From a cyanobacterium PCC 7702 (GTDB lineage: Bacteria; Cyanobacteriota; Cyanobacteriia; Cyanobacteriales; Nostocaceae), in contig KB235926.1 of assembly GCA_000332255.1 (NCBI GenBank), forward strand, positions 3,285,959 through 3,349,958: DNA of 64,000 bases, written 5' to 3'. The notes under the pieces were generated by a model that was given only the letters and a program-made list of their open reading frames with translations, was not told the DNA's origin and did not search any database. Shown here piece after piece: positions 9,154 through 18,888 of this stretch. How positions within the stretch are numbered: position 1 is the stretch's first letter; each line of letters opens with the position of its first letter. Made by a program: the position numbers and the translations under genes.

Positions 9154-9375
9154 TGCTATCCAAAAAAAAGCTGAAAATTTGTATCTGCAGTAATACAGTT
9201 CCTCAAATAAACCATCGTTTGCAAAATTTAAGTTTTCTTAAACTCATACATCTTCCAACTTTAGTAAAAAAACACAAAGGATTGCAAAGATATTTGACTC
9301 ATTTGTCAGCCTTGCAAACCAGTTTTCTAAAATTAAGGTACAAATCACGAAATTTCTTCTTTAAAAATATTCACC

Positions 9376-9491
9376 AGCAATACCCTAACCAATGCCACAT
9401 TTGGCATATACAAACAAAAGAATACAAAAGACAAGCAATACCCTAACCAATGCCACATTTGGCATATACAAACAAAAGAATACAAAAGACA
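9376..9491 (+). repeat. 58-bp perfect tandem duplication with internal hairpin
   Basis: Two contiguous identical 58-bp units occupy 9376-9433 and 9434-9491. Each unit contains ATGCCA-CATT-TGGCAT, a 6-bp stem with a 4-nt loop, and an A-rich tail. The second copy ends about 180 bp before the rogue D1 start codon, in the probable promoter/5' leader. Only two copies exist and there are no spacers, so it is not a CRISPR array. Confidence 0.9.
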
Positions 9492-9656
9492 CAACAACTC
9501 TGCACCAGTTAAAAAAAAAGCAAATTTCTGCCAGTATCACCGCACGCTTGTTATCTATAAGCTTTCATCGCTATAGTTAGAAAGCGCTAAGCGCAAAATG
9601 TTTTCGATTCTCTCATAAACTTGTTTTACCTGTTGCTTGTTTTGAGCTATTACCAA

Positions 9657-9663
9657 CAGGAGG
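9657..9663 (+). promoter_or_regulatory. Strong ribosome binding site deciding the D1 start
   Basis: AGGAGGT sits 8 nt before the ATG at 9672. The open frame extends 17 codons further upstream, but this site together with the conserved MTTII start fixes translation at 9672. Confidence 0.8.
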
Positions 9664-9671
9664 TACAGAAT

Positions 9672-10742
9672 ATGACTACTATTATTGAACGTGGCAAGGA
9701 ATTCGATGTTGCCAAGCAATGGGATCGTTTTTGTGCGTGGATTACCAGTACTAACAACCGTATTTATATTGGCTGGTTCGGCGTATTGATGATTCCAACC
9801 TTGCTTGCGGCCGCAATTTGCTTTATTATCGCTTTTATTGCTGCTCCCGGCGTAGATATGGAAGGTATTCGGGAGCCAATCAAAGGTTCTTTGCTGGACG
9901 GCAATAATTTAATTACAGCCGCTGTTGTACCTACTTCTGCAGCTGTTGGTTTGCATTTTTATCCAATTTGGGAAGCAGCTTCCATGGATGAATGGCTTTA
10001 CAATGGCGGTCCTTATCAGCTAATAGTACTGCACTTTTTAATCGGTATTTGGTGTTATCTTGGACGACTTTGGGAACTTAGCTACCGACTGGGAATGCGC
10101 CCTTGGATAGCTTTTGCGTTTTCTGCACCTGCAGCTGCGGCCACAGCTGTTTTATTAGTTTATCCGATTGGTCAAGGAAGCTTTTCTGACGGTCTACCTC
10201 TAGGAATTGCAGGAACATTTCACTTTATGATGGCCGTACAAGCAAACCACAATATTCTCATGCATCCCTTTCACATGCTAGGAGTTGCAGGAGTCTTTGG
10301 CGGCGCATTCTTGAGTGCTTTACACGGTTCTTTGGTTACCTCAACACTGATTCGCACCACCAGTGAAAACGAATCTATAAACGCTGGTTATAAGTTTGGT
10401 CAAAAGCAAGTGACTTACAGCTATTTGCTGGGACACCACGGTTTTTTGGGTCGTTTACTAATTCCGCCTTTTGCTAGTCAAAATCATCGCGCTTTTCATT
10501 TCCTGCTAGCTGCTTTACCAACAATCGGTATTTGGTTTGCAACCTTTGGTATTTGTTCGGTAGCATTTAATCTCAACGGCTTTAACTTCAATCACTCTAT
10601 TTTGGATGGTCGAGGTACGGTAATTCCCACACACGCCGATATTCTCAACCGAGCCAATCTCGGATTGCAAGCGATGTACGCTGTGAATACGCACCATTTT
10701 CCCCTGATTTTGTCTAGCAGTGCATCGATTTCAGTTAGTTGA
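9672..10742 (+). CDS. psbA4: Divergent (rogue/sentinel-type) photosystem II D1 protein
   Basis: 356 aa, a five-helix D1 fold. It keeps Tyr-Z ([10 protein letters not shown]), Asp170, His190, the P680 ligand His198 (HPFHMLGV) and the non-heme-iron ligands His215 and His272. By alignment to canonical D1 numbering, Mn4CaO5-cluster positions are changed: Glu189 to Asn (QANHN), His332 to Tyr and Glu333 to Ala (AMYAVN), Asp342 to Ile and Ala344 to Ser (FPLILS). His337 is kept. Glu/Gln130 is Leu (YLGRLWELS). Such substitutions define the rogue/sentinel D1 group (PsbA4), thought to give PSII centres unable to evolve oxygen. It lacks the Gln-Asp pair at 127-128 expected of chlorophyll f synthase (here Leu-Gly). 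Monocistronic, with a 58-bp tandem repeat in its leader. Confidence 0.9.
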   Translation: MTTIIERGKEFDVAKQWDRFCAWITSTNNRIYIGWFGVLMIPTLLAAAICFIIAFIAAPGVDMEGIREPIKGSLLDGNNLITAAVVPTSAAVGLHFYPIWEAASMDEWLYNGGPYQLIVLHFLIGIWCYLGRLWELSYRLGMRPWIAFAFSAPAAAATAVLLVYPIGQGSFSDGLPLGIAGTFHFMMAVQANHNILMHPFHMLGVAGVFGGAFLSALHGSLVTSTLIRTTSENESINAGYKFGQKQVTYSYLLGHHGFLGRLLIPPFASQNHRAFHFLLAALPTIGIWFATFGICSVAFNLNGFNFNHSILDGRGTVIPTHADILNRANLGLQAMYAVNTHHFPLILSSSASISVS

Positions 10743-11744
10743 AAAAATTCGCTTTTACAAGCCTGAGGCGGTCAACAAAAGCAATAAATAGGAATTTGAT
10801 GTAAATATAAAAATTTGACCGTGCAAAAAGCAATTTAGGGTGTTAGGGTGAAAAAATGTGTGGCAAGCTACTAATTAATTGTCTCAGTCAAGGTCACAAT
10901 TAACAATCAGCACAGCCTTATCCCTACACCCTTAATCTACATCCAATACCGTATCAAGATTAAGTATCTTACTTGAGTGGACAGTAAACGATATATGGTT
11001 TAAGATAATTCTCTATAAGCTCTATTTTTTCAATTGAATAAATGTATAAAAAGTATAAAAAATATTGGCTAATAAAGTATTTGAATTACAAATACTTATC
11101 AAAAAATAACTTTATATTTTATTTGATTTTCTAAATTCTAGTTGAGATTAAATAAAAATCTAACGAATTACGAAGGAGCGGGGATTGAAAGTATTATTAT
11201 TCTTTTTGGATAGTAGTACTGGAAATCCTTGCTAGTTTGCGAAAATATAGAAAAATCAATACTTATCTAACTTTTTAGGTAAGTGCGAGCAATCAAAAAT
11301 TAACCAAAAATTAATTATGAAAAATTTTTACAATTTTAACTGTAAATTTAAGCATTTTTTTGCGAACCTTCGTTAACTATTAACTTTAGTAAGTGAAAGC
11401 AAGCATGCAACGACAAATAATAAGCTAGGTAGAATGAAATTAGATGTCAATAGCATCCTTGGGTCTCTCCCCACTCGATCTACTGCTTGGAAAACAAGGA
11501 TATCTTGGGGCTAAGTCAACAAAACTCCGGGGTTACCGAGGTTTACAAAAGGTGAAAGACAAGCTATGTTCAGTTCTAATTTTATGAATTGTTCAAATTA
11601 GTACTAGCATAGATAGTTTCTTGGTTAGTGACCCAAAAGAATTTTCCGATCTAAAATTCAGAGGTATCAATGACTTTTACTTTTAGCCAAACAAATCAAT
11701 ATAAGCTTTTAAAAGAGAGACCAAAATGGCGGGGAGAGCAACTT
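10743..11744. other. Long intergenic region
   Basis: About 1 kb between the rogue D1 gene and the NYN-domain gene. It is very AT-rich in the middle (10990-11400), with no ORF I can support. The last 250 bp before the NYN gene are less AT-rich and could be a leader. I could not fold a convincing structured RNA. Confidence 0.35.
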
Positions 11745-12350
11745 ATGGATACTGGTATCAAAATTGAAGAGCCAAAGATGCCAGATACTTCGTCAGAAAC
11801 TAACATTTTCAATAATTTAAATCGCGGTCGAGTTGCTATTTTTATTGATGGTTCGAATTTATTTTACTCGGCATTGCAACTTGGAATTGAAATTGACTAT
11901 GCTAAATTGCTTTATTGTTTAAGCAAGAGCGCGAAGTTATTGCGAGCTTTCTTCTATACGGGGTTCGATCGCACTAATGAAAAACAGCAGGGTTTTCTGT
12001 TGTGGATGCGTCGCCATGGTTATCGTGTGGTCACCAAGGATTTAGCTCAGCTTCCAGACGGTTCGAAAAAAGCCAATTTGGATGTGGAGATTGCCGTAGA
12101 TATGATCAATTTAGCTCCTCACTACGACACCGCCGTATTGGTGAGCGGAGATGGAGATTTAGCTTATGCTGTGAATGCGATTAGCTACCAAGGAGTGAGG
12201 GTAGAAGTTGTGAGCGTGCGTTCGATGACCAGCGACAGCTTGATTGATGTAGCCGACTGCTTTATCGATCTGGATACGATTAAAGAACATATCCAAAAAG
12301 ATTCTGCTGCTTCTGGTTATTGTCGTTCCCTATCCAACAGCAGTTTGTAA
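11745..12350 (+). CDS. NYN domain protein, LabA-like
   Basis: About 201 aa from the ATG at 11745. The frame is open back to 11670, but GGGGAGAG precedes 11745. The NYN/PIN-like core begins at VAIFIDGSNLFYSALQ and continues through KANLDVEIAVDMINLA and AVLVSGDGDLAYAV, giving the spaced acidic residues of this metal-dependent nuclease fold. LabA and LalA of Synechococcus, which affect circadian output, belong to this family. This protein resembles them, but a clock role is only inference. It is convergent with the M16 peptidase gene, 11 bp apart. Confidence 0.82.
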   Translation: MDTGIKIEEPKMPDTSSETNIFNNLNRGRVAIFIDGSNLFYSALQLGIEIDYAKLLYCLSKSAKLLRAFFYTGFDRTNEKQQGFLLWMRRHGYRVVTKDLAQLPDGSKKANLDVEIAVDMINLAPHYDTAVLVSGDGDLAYAVNAISYQGVRVEVVSVRSMTSDSLIDVADCFIDLDTIKEHIQKDSAASGYCRSLSNSSL

Positions 12351-12361
12351 TTGAGCAGCGG

Positions 12362-15163
12362 TTATAATTCAGTTTCTTGGGAAGAAGCTGTCACAATAAT
12401 GAGATTGTCTGGATGAATTAGCTGCTGAATTACTTGTTGTACCTCAGTCATGCTTACTGACTGTACTTTTCGAGGAAATTCTCGGATTTCTGCGGGAGAA
12501 AGACCAGAGATGGCGTTATCTAAAATTATGCTTGCTAAATTGCTGGGGTTAGCTAAATCTACAGGGTAACTGTTAACTATGGCGCGTTTTGCTATCTTTA
12601 GTTCCGCTGCGGTTATTCCTTGTTCTCGTAGTTGCTTTAGCAAAGCTACAGTAGTGGCGATCGCTTTTTGAGCATCTTTGGGAGCAGTTTGCATCTCGAT
12701 CAAGAACGGACCTGGTGCGATTCCGGCGGCAAAATTGCTGTAAATTCCGTAGGTGAGACCGAGGCGATCGCGTACTTCAGTACCCAAACGACTGGACAAA
12801 GTATCGCCACCTAAAACTTGGTTAAGGACCAAAGCTGCATAGAAACGAGGGTCGTGGCGCGAGATACCATTGTAACCGATATAGGTAATAGCTTCAGCCT
12901 TACCGGGGAGCGTCGAATGCAAGTATTGGGTTTTTGGCGGTAGCCCTACTGGTGGTAAATTGAGAATTGGTGGTTTTCCTGCAGCTTTCCATTGACCAAA
13001 AGTTTGATTGAGCAATGCTTTGACCTCAGTGGGGTTAAAGTCTCCCACTAAAGCGATCGTTGTGGTATCCGGTCGGTAATGTTGTTTGTAAAAATTAAGG
13101 ACATCTTGGCGAGATATACTTTTTAAACTTTCCGGGGTAGGAAAACTGTGAAACGGGTGATTTTCAGGATACACAGCTTGCTGAAATATTCGTCGTCCCA
13201 AACTAGCAGGATCGTCTAGCTGTGCTTTCAGATTAGTTAAAGCTCGCTTCCGGCTTAATTCTAACTCCTTGGCTGGAAAAGTAGCATGTTGCATTACATC
13301 TGCTAAAGTTTGTATTAGTACGGGCAGGTTGGCAGACAGTCCTTGACCATCAATACTAACTCCTTCCCGGCTAGCACTAAAGCTCAAGCTCACTCCTCGG
13401 TCTTCTAACGTTCGCGCCAGACTCAAAGCGTCTTGTGTTTGCGTTCCATTCATTAAGTTTGCAGCAACCAAGCTTGCTAGTCCAGCTTTTTGATTGCTGT
13501 CAAATTCGCTTCCAGCGTTGATAGCTCCGCTTAAGTTGATCGTAGGGACACTAGTATCTTTTAGTAGTAGTACTCGTAACCCATTTTCGAGGGTGAATTG
13601 TTCTGGTAAAGGTTGATTGGGAGATGTGGTAGCTGATGTGACTTCGGGTAAATATTTAGCAAGTTCTGCTGGATCTACAGGTTTACCAGGATTGAAGTTT
13701 TCCACAGTGCGGCTAGAACCATTATGAGAACTTGCGACATTGCCATTGGGTTGAGTTGGTTCAAAAAAGCCGATCGTTTCTTTGGCGGGATGGAGGTAAG
13801 TTTTTGCTACTCGCTGTACATCTGCAGCGGTGACTTCGGCGATCGCCTGCAAATATCGTTCTATGTAGCGATAATCTCCTGCTACAGTTTGACTGTAACC
13901 CAGCTGAGTTGCCTGACTGGTAATATCTTGGTTATTCAATAAAAAAGAAGTTTGTAGTTGGGTTTTGGCTCGATTTAATTCTTCCGGGGCGATCGCTTGC
14001 TGTTGCAGTTGCGTCAGGGACTTTTGCAGTACCCGAGCAATTGTTGATAGTTTTTGGCCAGTAGCAGCGGTGATATCGATTTCGTACCAACCTCCTTCCA
14101 GCAGTTCCGCAGGACTACCACTCACCGAACTTGCCAGACCAGATTCTACCAAAGCTTGATAAAGCCGAGAACTGCGCCCACCTGTTAAAACTGCATCCAT
14201 CACATCAATTGCTGGTACATCGGGGTGGTTAACATCTGGTAAAGGATAGACAACTTCTAGCAGTGCAGCACTTCCTGGTTGTTTCAAAATAATAGGCGAC
14301 TTGTTGTCTGGGCTAGCAGTCAAAGTGGAAGCAGCTAATTGTTTTTTCCTTTCTGTATTGCCTCGCGGAGGTAACTTGCCAAAAGTTTCTTTTACAAATT
14401 TTAAAACTGGTTCGGTGGCAAAATCTCCTACAATTACTAAGGTGGCATTGTCTGGGCTGTAGTAAGTTTGGTAATACTTGCGTACCTGCTCGACGGTGAA
14501 TTTTTCTACATCCGCTTTTGTACCTCCCACAGGTAACCCGTAGGGATGTTTGGGAAATGCAGCTTTCATGAGCGAGCGATTTAAACGATAGCTGGGAGAA
14601 TTTTCGTATCCCTGCAACTCCGAAATTACCACATGCTTTTCACTTGCCAGTTGTTGCGTTCCGATCGAAGCTCCTTCCATGCGATCGGCTTCTAAAGTCA
14701 GCAGTGCTTCTAATTTATCCTGCTGGGCGGTTCCAAAGTAAGCTGTTTCGTCGTAGCTGGTAAAGGCGTTGAATTGGCTACCCAAAGCGCTGAACAAGCG
14801 ACCAAACTGTACCGGACGGTCTTTTGTACCTTTAAACATTAAATGTTCTAACTGATGGGAAATTCCGTTGATTCCAGCTTCTTCGTTACGCGAACCAACT
14901 CGGTACCAAACTTGTACGCTGACTACTGGTGCGGTATGAACTTCTTTGGTCAGTACCGTTAAGCCATTATCCAGTACTGTTTTGCGTACTCCTTGGGTAA
15001 GGGAAACGCCAGATAGGGGCGTGAATGCAGCTGGCGTTGCAGCATTGCTAAAATGTTCTGTCAAAAACGCTCCCAACAAAAAGCAAGAAAATAAAGCGAG
15101 CAGCGCTAACGCACTGAGCTTCGCTATCGCAATACATGCACGCAACTTGGAAAGCAAACGCAT
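12362..15163 (-). CDS. M16 family zinc metallopeptidase, two fused M16 units
   Basis: 933 aa. An N-terminal hydrophobic segment (residues 12-33) predicts a signal or membrane anchor. The first M16 unit (about 60-290) has the inverted zinc motif HQLEH at 103-107 with the downstream acidic stretch ASEKHVVISELQGYENSP. The second unit (from about 520, FTLENGLRVLLLKDTSVPTI) lacks HxxEH (EFDSNQKAGLASLV) and is likely the non-catalytic half. This matches the processing-peptidase-like pairing fused in one chain. It probably degrades or processes peptides in the periplasm. The 5' spacer to the next gene is long and the gene appears monocistronic. Confidence 0.9.
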   Translation of the reverse strand: MRLLSKLRACIAIAKLSALALLALFSCFLLGAFLTEHFSNAATPAAFTPLSGVSLTQGVRKTVLDNGLTVLTKEVHTAPVVSVQVWYRVGSRNEEAGINGISHQLEHLMFKGTKDRPVQFGRLFSALGSQFNAFTSYDETAYFGTAQQDKLEALLTLEADRMEGASIGTQQLASEKHVVISELQGYENSPSYRLNRSLMKAAFPKHPYGLPVGGTKADVEKFTVEQVRKYYQTYYSPDNATLVIVGDFATEPVLKFVKETFGKLPPRGNTERKKQLAASTLTASPDNKSPIILKQPGSAALLEVVYPLPDVNHPDVPAIDVMDAVLTGGRSSRLYQALVESGLASSVSGSPAELLEGGWYEIDITAATGQKLSTIARVLQKSLTQLQQQAIAPEELNRAKTQLQTSFLLNNQDITSQATQLGYSQTVAGDYRYIERYLQAIAEVTAADVQRVAKTYLHPAKETIGFFEPTQPNGNVASSHNGSSRTVENFNPGKPVDPAELAKYLPEVTSATTSPNQPLPEQFTLENGLRVLLLKDTSVPTINLSGAINAGSEFDSNQKAGLASLVAANLMNGTQTQDALSLARTLEDRGVSLSFSASREGVSIDGQGLSANLPVLIQTLADVMQHATFPAKELELSRKRALTNLKAQLDDPASLGRRIFQQAVYPENHPFHSFPTPESLKSISRQDVLNFYKQHYRPDTTTIALVGDFNPTEVKALLNQTFGQWKAAGKPPILNLPPVGLPPKTQYLHSTLPGKAEAITYIGYNGISRHDPRFYAALVLNQVLGGDTLSSRLGTEVRDRLGLTYGIYSNFAAGIAPGPFLIEMQTAPKDAQKAIATTVALLKQLREQGITAAELKIAKRAIVNSYPVDLANPSNLASIILDNAISGLSPAEIREFPRKVQSVSMTEVQQVIQQLIHPDNLIIVTASSQETEL

Positions 15164-15739
15164 CTACCAAAAGGTGTGAAAGGGTAACTTTATAGTACGA
15201 TACAAAATGCTCCGTTGCTGTTTCACAACAACAGAGCAACGGTTGTGGTGTCAGGAATAACTCAACGTTTGTTAAGCACAACATTAACAAGCCTAAATTA
15301 AAACATAGTGCCAATAGTGTGAAAATGCTGCGATCGTCGAAGACGTATCGTAGGTAATCGCAAAAATTTTTCCCTCTACTGTGATATTTGCTGGGACATC
15401 TTTTTGCCGCGACATCACAACAACACACAAATGACAAACTCTCGTAACCTCAGACGCTAATAATCTTGTATTAACATCATGCTTTTCTTTAGTCCACCTG
15501 CAGGTGCGGGTGGATTTCATTATCCCAGAAAAAACAAAAAAGCCAGTGTAAAGAACAAACACTGGCAAAAATTAGAGCGTAAAGGTATCTACTAGAGCTA
15601 AAATTTAGTGATTTGACAAATGTGATGGTTTGTAGAAACAACTTTTACGGCAAATTATACAACTTTCCCCACACTTCGGTCAGCAAATCAAATAGAACGA
15701 AAACCAGTGGGGGTGCTGTCCACTGGCTCAAACCGTAAA
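15164..15739. other. Intergenic region with two hairpins
   Basis: About 580 bp. Two open frames on the minus strand have no protein-like features. Two perfect inverted repeats are present: CCAGTGG/CCACTGG at 15704-15726 and GCCAGTGT/ACACTGGC at 15542-15566. The arms of the two hairpins share CCAGTG, which suggests related elements. Confidence 0.4.
15542..15566 (-). terminator. Rho-independent terminator-like hairpin
   Basis: On the minus strand an 8-bp stem GCCAGTGT/ACACTGGC with a 9-nt loop is followed by TTTTTTGTTTTTT. It could end a transcript from the small membrane-protein ORF at 15740-16009. Confidence 0.6.
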
Positions 15740-16009
15740 TTATAGAAGAAGATTGCTACAATTAAGCATTCCAAAATATGCTGCCATTGTAAAGCCAAAC
15801 GCAACTTTGGTGCAACTTTGTCTTACTTTCTCGGTACCTTCACAACGAACAATAGGGTATGTCAAGTTTTGTGTCAGCAAAGCAACTCCCAAAAGTACCC
15901 ACAATTTTGGCGAAAACAGAAGCAATAGTGGAATGGCGACTGCAACTAACTGTGATAATTTCCCTATAAGTTTCTTATTTTTTCTTTCTAGATTGGTTAT
16001 GCCATTCAC
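15740..16009 (-). CDS. Possible small membrane protein, unknown
   Basis: 89 aa from an ATG. A basic N terminus (LERKNKKLIGK) is followed by about 30 hydrophobic residues (LVAVAIPLLLLFSPKLWVLL and on), a short polar stretch and another hydrophobic end (FTMAAYFGMLNCSNLLL). That would be two membrane segments. A terminator-like hairpin lies downstream on the same strand and another hairpin lies upstream at 16028-16049, which supports a discrete transcript. I recognise no family. Confidence 0.4.
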   Translation of the reverse strand: MNGITNLERKNKKLIGKLSQLVAVAIPLLLLFSPKLWVLLGVALLTQNLTYPIVRCEGTEKVRQSCTKVAFGFTMAAYFGMLNCSNLLL

Positions 16010-16410
16010 TTAGTAGATTCACTTGCTAGCTCACCGTTTAAGGTGAGCTTTACCTCCAAAATTCTTAACTAGCTCCGTCAAAACAAGAAGACTTTTTAAT
16101 TTTCCCCAAGAAATAACCCACTTTTTGGCAAGTGGGTGCAGACAAATTAAATTGCACAATTGAAGTCTGAGTTCAGATTGTATGCAATTGGAAGCATAAA
16201 GCTTTTCACTTGTAATTCCAAGTTAAGATCGTGATTTTAGAATTTAATTTAAGCTGTGTAGAAGTCTTCGTTAACTGCCGACCATACAGTAATGCAACAA
16301 AAAAACGAACCAAAAATCTCCTACTCGCGACGCTAACAATTTGGATGCGAGTCTAAGTGATAAAATTTACCAGATATATTTTCAAGCAGCTGGAGAAATT
16401 AAGAGTGTCT
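16010..16410. other. Intergenic region with two inverted repeats
   Basis: 400 bp, no gene visible. It holds AGCTCACC-GTTTAA-GGTGAGCT at 16028-16049 (8-bp perfect stem) and CCCACTT-TTTGGC-AAGTGGG at 16118-16137 (7-bp perfect stem). Neither has a strong T-run. Confidence 0.5.
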
Positions 16411-16872
16411 CTAGCTACTAGCAGTACTTGTACAGGCAAATTCAATCATATTAAATAACTCTGGAATCTCGAATGGTTTAATTAAAAAACAAGAAATACC
16501 CAAGGATAAAGAGAACTCTTTTATACAACTGTGAGCGGTCATGAGTATAGTTGCTAAATTAATTCCCCGCGCTCGAAGCTGCTGGTATACTTCTATTCCC
16601 GTTAATTCGGGCATTTTGTAATCTAAAATTAATACATCAGGCTGTTCTTGCAATACTTTTTCCAATGCTTCTCTACCATTTTGAGCTTCCCTAACTTCCC
16701 AGTTTTCTTGCTCGAGGATAAAAGCAAGTATAAGTCGGTTCTGCTCGTCATCATCTGCAATCAATACTTTACGTCTGGCTAAATTTTCAGGTTTGTTAAT
16801 TTTTGTACCGTTATTTTCGTATGTACATTCCGCTGGTAATGTATCGCTTGACAAAGAAGACATAATTTGCAA
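16411..16872 (-). CDS. Single-domain response regulator (CheY-like)
   Basis: 153 aa. After a polar N-terminal tail of about 32 residues comes a receiver domain with the acidic pocket IADDDEQNR, the phosphoacceptor Asp in LILDYKMPELTG, the conserved Thr in TILMTAH and the Lys in FLIKPFE. There is no output domain. No histidine kinase is adjacent, so its partner must be elsewhere. An earlier ATG than the conserved receiver start is used because there is no competing site, and the exact start is uncertain by a few codons (MQIM or MSSL). Confidence 0.88.
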   Translation of the reverse strand: MQIMSSLSSDTLPAECTYENNGTKINKPENLARRKVLIADDDEQNRLILAFILEQENWEVREAQNGREALEKVLQEQPDVLILDYKMPELTGIEVYQQLRARGINLATILMTAHSCIKEFSLSLGISCFLIKPFEIPELFNMIEFACTSTASS

Positions 16873-17652
16873 TTTTCAAATTGAATAAATATAGTGCTAA
16901 AGGTTACCTACACATTTTCTCCTCCTGCCACAGTAAAATTACGGTTTGTCATATTTAAAAAGCAACACGTATACTTGTTTTTGCCTACAAAAAATACTCT
17001 CCCCTGCTCGAAGGTCCTTTATTTCTAGAAAGCAGAGTTTGCTTCATACAACTTTACGTTTTTATAACTCTTTTACGACCAATCAAGCCAAGTTGCAACA
17101 GCCAAAAGTACCAGCTCTAGCAAAACAAAGCTGGAACGATAAATTAAGCCAAAAAGTATCAAAAACCTTTTTTATTACCGTTTTTATCTTCAAAATCCCC
17201 AATTAAATTGATTGATAATGGCTGATTTTCATTTTTGGGGGCGCGATCGCTACTATTGAAACTTAAATCTAAAAATAAAATTAAAATGTTACCAGTATAG
17301 TTGCTATTATTCAGTAATACTGTCACTATAAAATACTGTAAATTGTGTGTTAAAAACACAACTATATATCCGTATTCTCGGGGAAAAATGGAGGTATAAA
17401 CAGCAAAAATCTAGATAAATTAGGTTTTTTCTATACATTTTCTCGGTGAGACCACCGCTACTAATACAGAGACCTAACCTGAAACTTTATACCAGCTTGC
17501 TCCTACAAATTTGCCGCAAAAAGCTCACTGCAGTTAAAAACGACTATTAATTCATATTTCTAGTCGATGAAAATAGCATCAGTGCAGCTCCTACAGACTT
17601 TTGCTGAAGATCTTCTCAATTTTTGTACTTGACTGTTGGAAAAACCAAACTC
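16873..17652. other. Intergenic region
   Basis: About 780 bp, AT-rich. An 86-codon plus frame at 16946-17206 has no signal, domain or ribosome site that I trust. One HIP1 octamer lies near 17246. Nothing else stands out. Confidence 0.35.
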
Positions 17653-18273
17653 ATGCTCAGCCCAACATTCCGAAAAAAAATATCTCAGATTGCTGCCACT
17701 ACAGCCCTTGGTACTGCTATGCTTAGTGCTGCGGTCACCGCTCCCGCAGATGCTGCCAACATAAAATCGTACAACATCTCCGGGCAGTTTGCTTCCAAGG
17801 CTGTGACAGGTTCAGTTGGACTACCTGCACTTTTGCAAGGAGGTTCCTTTAAAGGAAGTTATGAAGTGGATACGGATCAACTACCCGATAACGGTAGGGG
17901 AGTATTTTTACAAAACTGGGAAGTGAGTTTATTTGACTCTTCCAACAACTTTGTGAAAAAATTTTCTCAATCCATTCCTAACAACTTTGCTTTCATACAA
18001 ACAAACATACTTCGCTTCGCGCAAGCAAATTATACTCCTTTGTCGATTTCAGCCTTTTCTGTCATTTTTCCACCAGGATTTAAAGGAGAGGGTAATATCC
18101 AAGGTGGAATCTTAGATTACAACGAGTTTAGCGGTTCTTTTGGGAGTATTGCCGTTGCTTCCGGTAAAAGCGAAGTTGTACCCGAACCCCTCACCCTTGG
18201 TGGTACAGCTGTTGCTGGTACTATAGGGATATGGCTCAAGCGCAAACAGCGAAAAACATCTCAAGCAGCATAA
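17653..18273 (+). CDS. PEP-CTERM sorting-domain protein
   Basis: 206 aa from the ATG at 17653. A TTG ten codons earlier also keeps the frame. Residues about 1-35 are a signal peptide (basic FRKK start, then an Ala-rich core ending ADAA). The middle is a beta-rich domain of unknown function. The C terminus VPEPLTLGGTAVAGTIGIWL plus KRKQRK is a PEP-CTERM signal: the PEP motif, a membrane helix and a basic tail recognised by exosortase. It is thus exported and processed, probably to the cell surface or matrix. No exosortase gene is in the window. Confidence 0.85.
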   Translation: MLSPTFRKKISQIAATTALGTAMLSAAVTAPADAANIKSYNISGQFASKAVTGSVGLPALLQGGSFKGSYEVDTDQLPDNGRGVFLQNWEVSLFDSSNNFVKKFSQSIPNNFAFIQTNILRFAQANYTPLSISAFSVIFPPGFKGEGNIQGGILDYNEFSGSFGSIAVASGKSEVVPEPLTLGGTAVAGTIGIWLKRKQRKTSQAA

Positions 18274-18558
18274 TTGACTTCCAAATTGCCAGCGAGCTAT
18301 TTTAGTCAAATTTTATCTGGGGTGAAACTTAAGATTTCTACCCTGTACAAGAAGTAGCTCTTGCTTGAAGTCGACGAAGAAAAATCTGCACGCGGTTCCA
18401 AGCTCCGCTGAATTAGCTCCACTCAAGTGGAGCACTACTAACAAAAAATTGGGGAACTGTAACAAATCCAAATACAGCTGTTCTCACAATAAAAGACCAA
18501 AACCCTAGTAATTGTTGGTGTTTTTTAGTTATCCAGCGCTCGGCTAATCTACTTCCTA

Positions 18559-18888
18559 CTAAAGATTCCACCAAACTGCTATTCCGACAATTGTTACTAC
18601 CAACCCCAAAACATTGATTAGAAAGTTGATAGCGTGACTGTAAAATTGTATAAACAAAAGCATAAGAACCAAGATTAGCAGCTGCCCAAAAAAGGCTGAT
18701 GTCAGCGCTAATAATACAAGTCTATTATGTAGGATACTAAATAAAAGTCCAACTTTACTTCGGCTAGCTACATCTGTACGATGAGCATATTTCCGCAAAG
18801 ATGATAATTCCCAAATTGCGGAAAGTCCATTTTCATCCGAAGAAAAGCCAGTGGTGGTAGCGATCGCGCTGTGAGCACAGTTACACAA
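18559..18888 (-). CDS. Possible small membrane protein, unknown
   Basis: An open frame of 109 codons whose only in-frame starts are non-ATG (TTG at 18888) until residue 77. The second half is strongly hydrophobic (ALTSAFFGQLLILVLMLLFI and VLGLVVTIVGIAVWW), with two likely membrane segments. Its 5' end abuts an opposite-strand WD40 relic, so the gene may have lost its original start. No family recognised. Confidence 0.3.
   Translation of the reverse strand: MCNCAHSAIATTTGFSSDENGLSAIWELSSLRKYAHRTDVASRSKVGLLFSILHNRLVLLALTSAFFGQLLILVLMLLFIQFYSHAINFLINVLGLVVTIVGIAVWWNL

Noticed and set aside
9153-9446. 97-codon plus-strand frame after usp
   Set aside because: It runs through the 58-bp repeat, has low-complexity basic/aromatic content and no ribosome site; it looks like chance coding in AT-rich DNA.
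9376-9491. CRISPR array
   Set aside because: Only two contiguous copies with no spacers, and no cas genes in the window.
9672-10742. Chlorophyll f synthase (ChlF, super-rogue D1)
   Set aside because: The Gln-Asp pair expected at D1 positions 127-128 is Leu-Gly here, and no far-red photoacclimation genes (apc, psa, psb paralogues, rfpABC) are nearby.
15048-15568. Two overlapping minus-strand frames (15048-15437, 15293-15568)
   Set aside because: They cover the 5' end of the M16 gene and a hairpin-rich spacer; composition is Cys/Phe-rich without signal or domain.
16946-17206. 86-codon plus-strand frame
   Set aside because: Low-complexity, no ribosome site, no recognisable motif.
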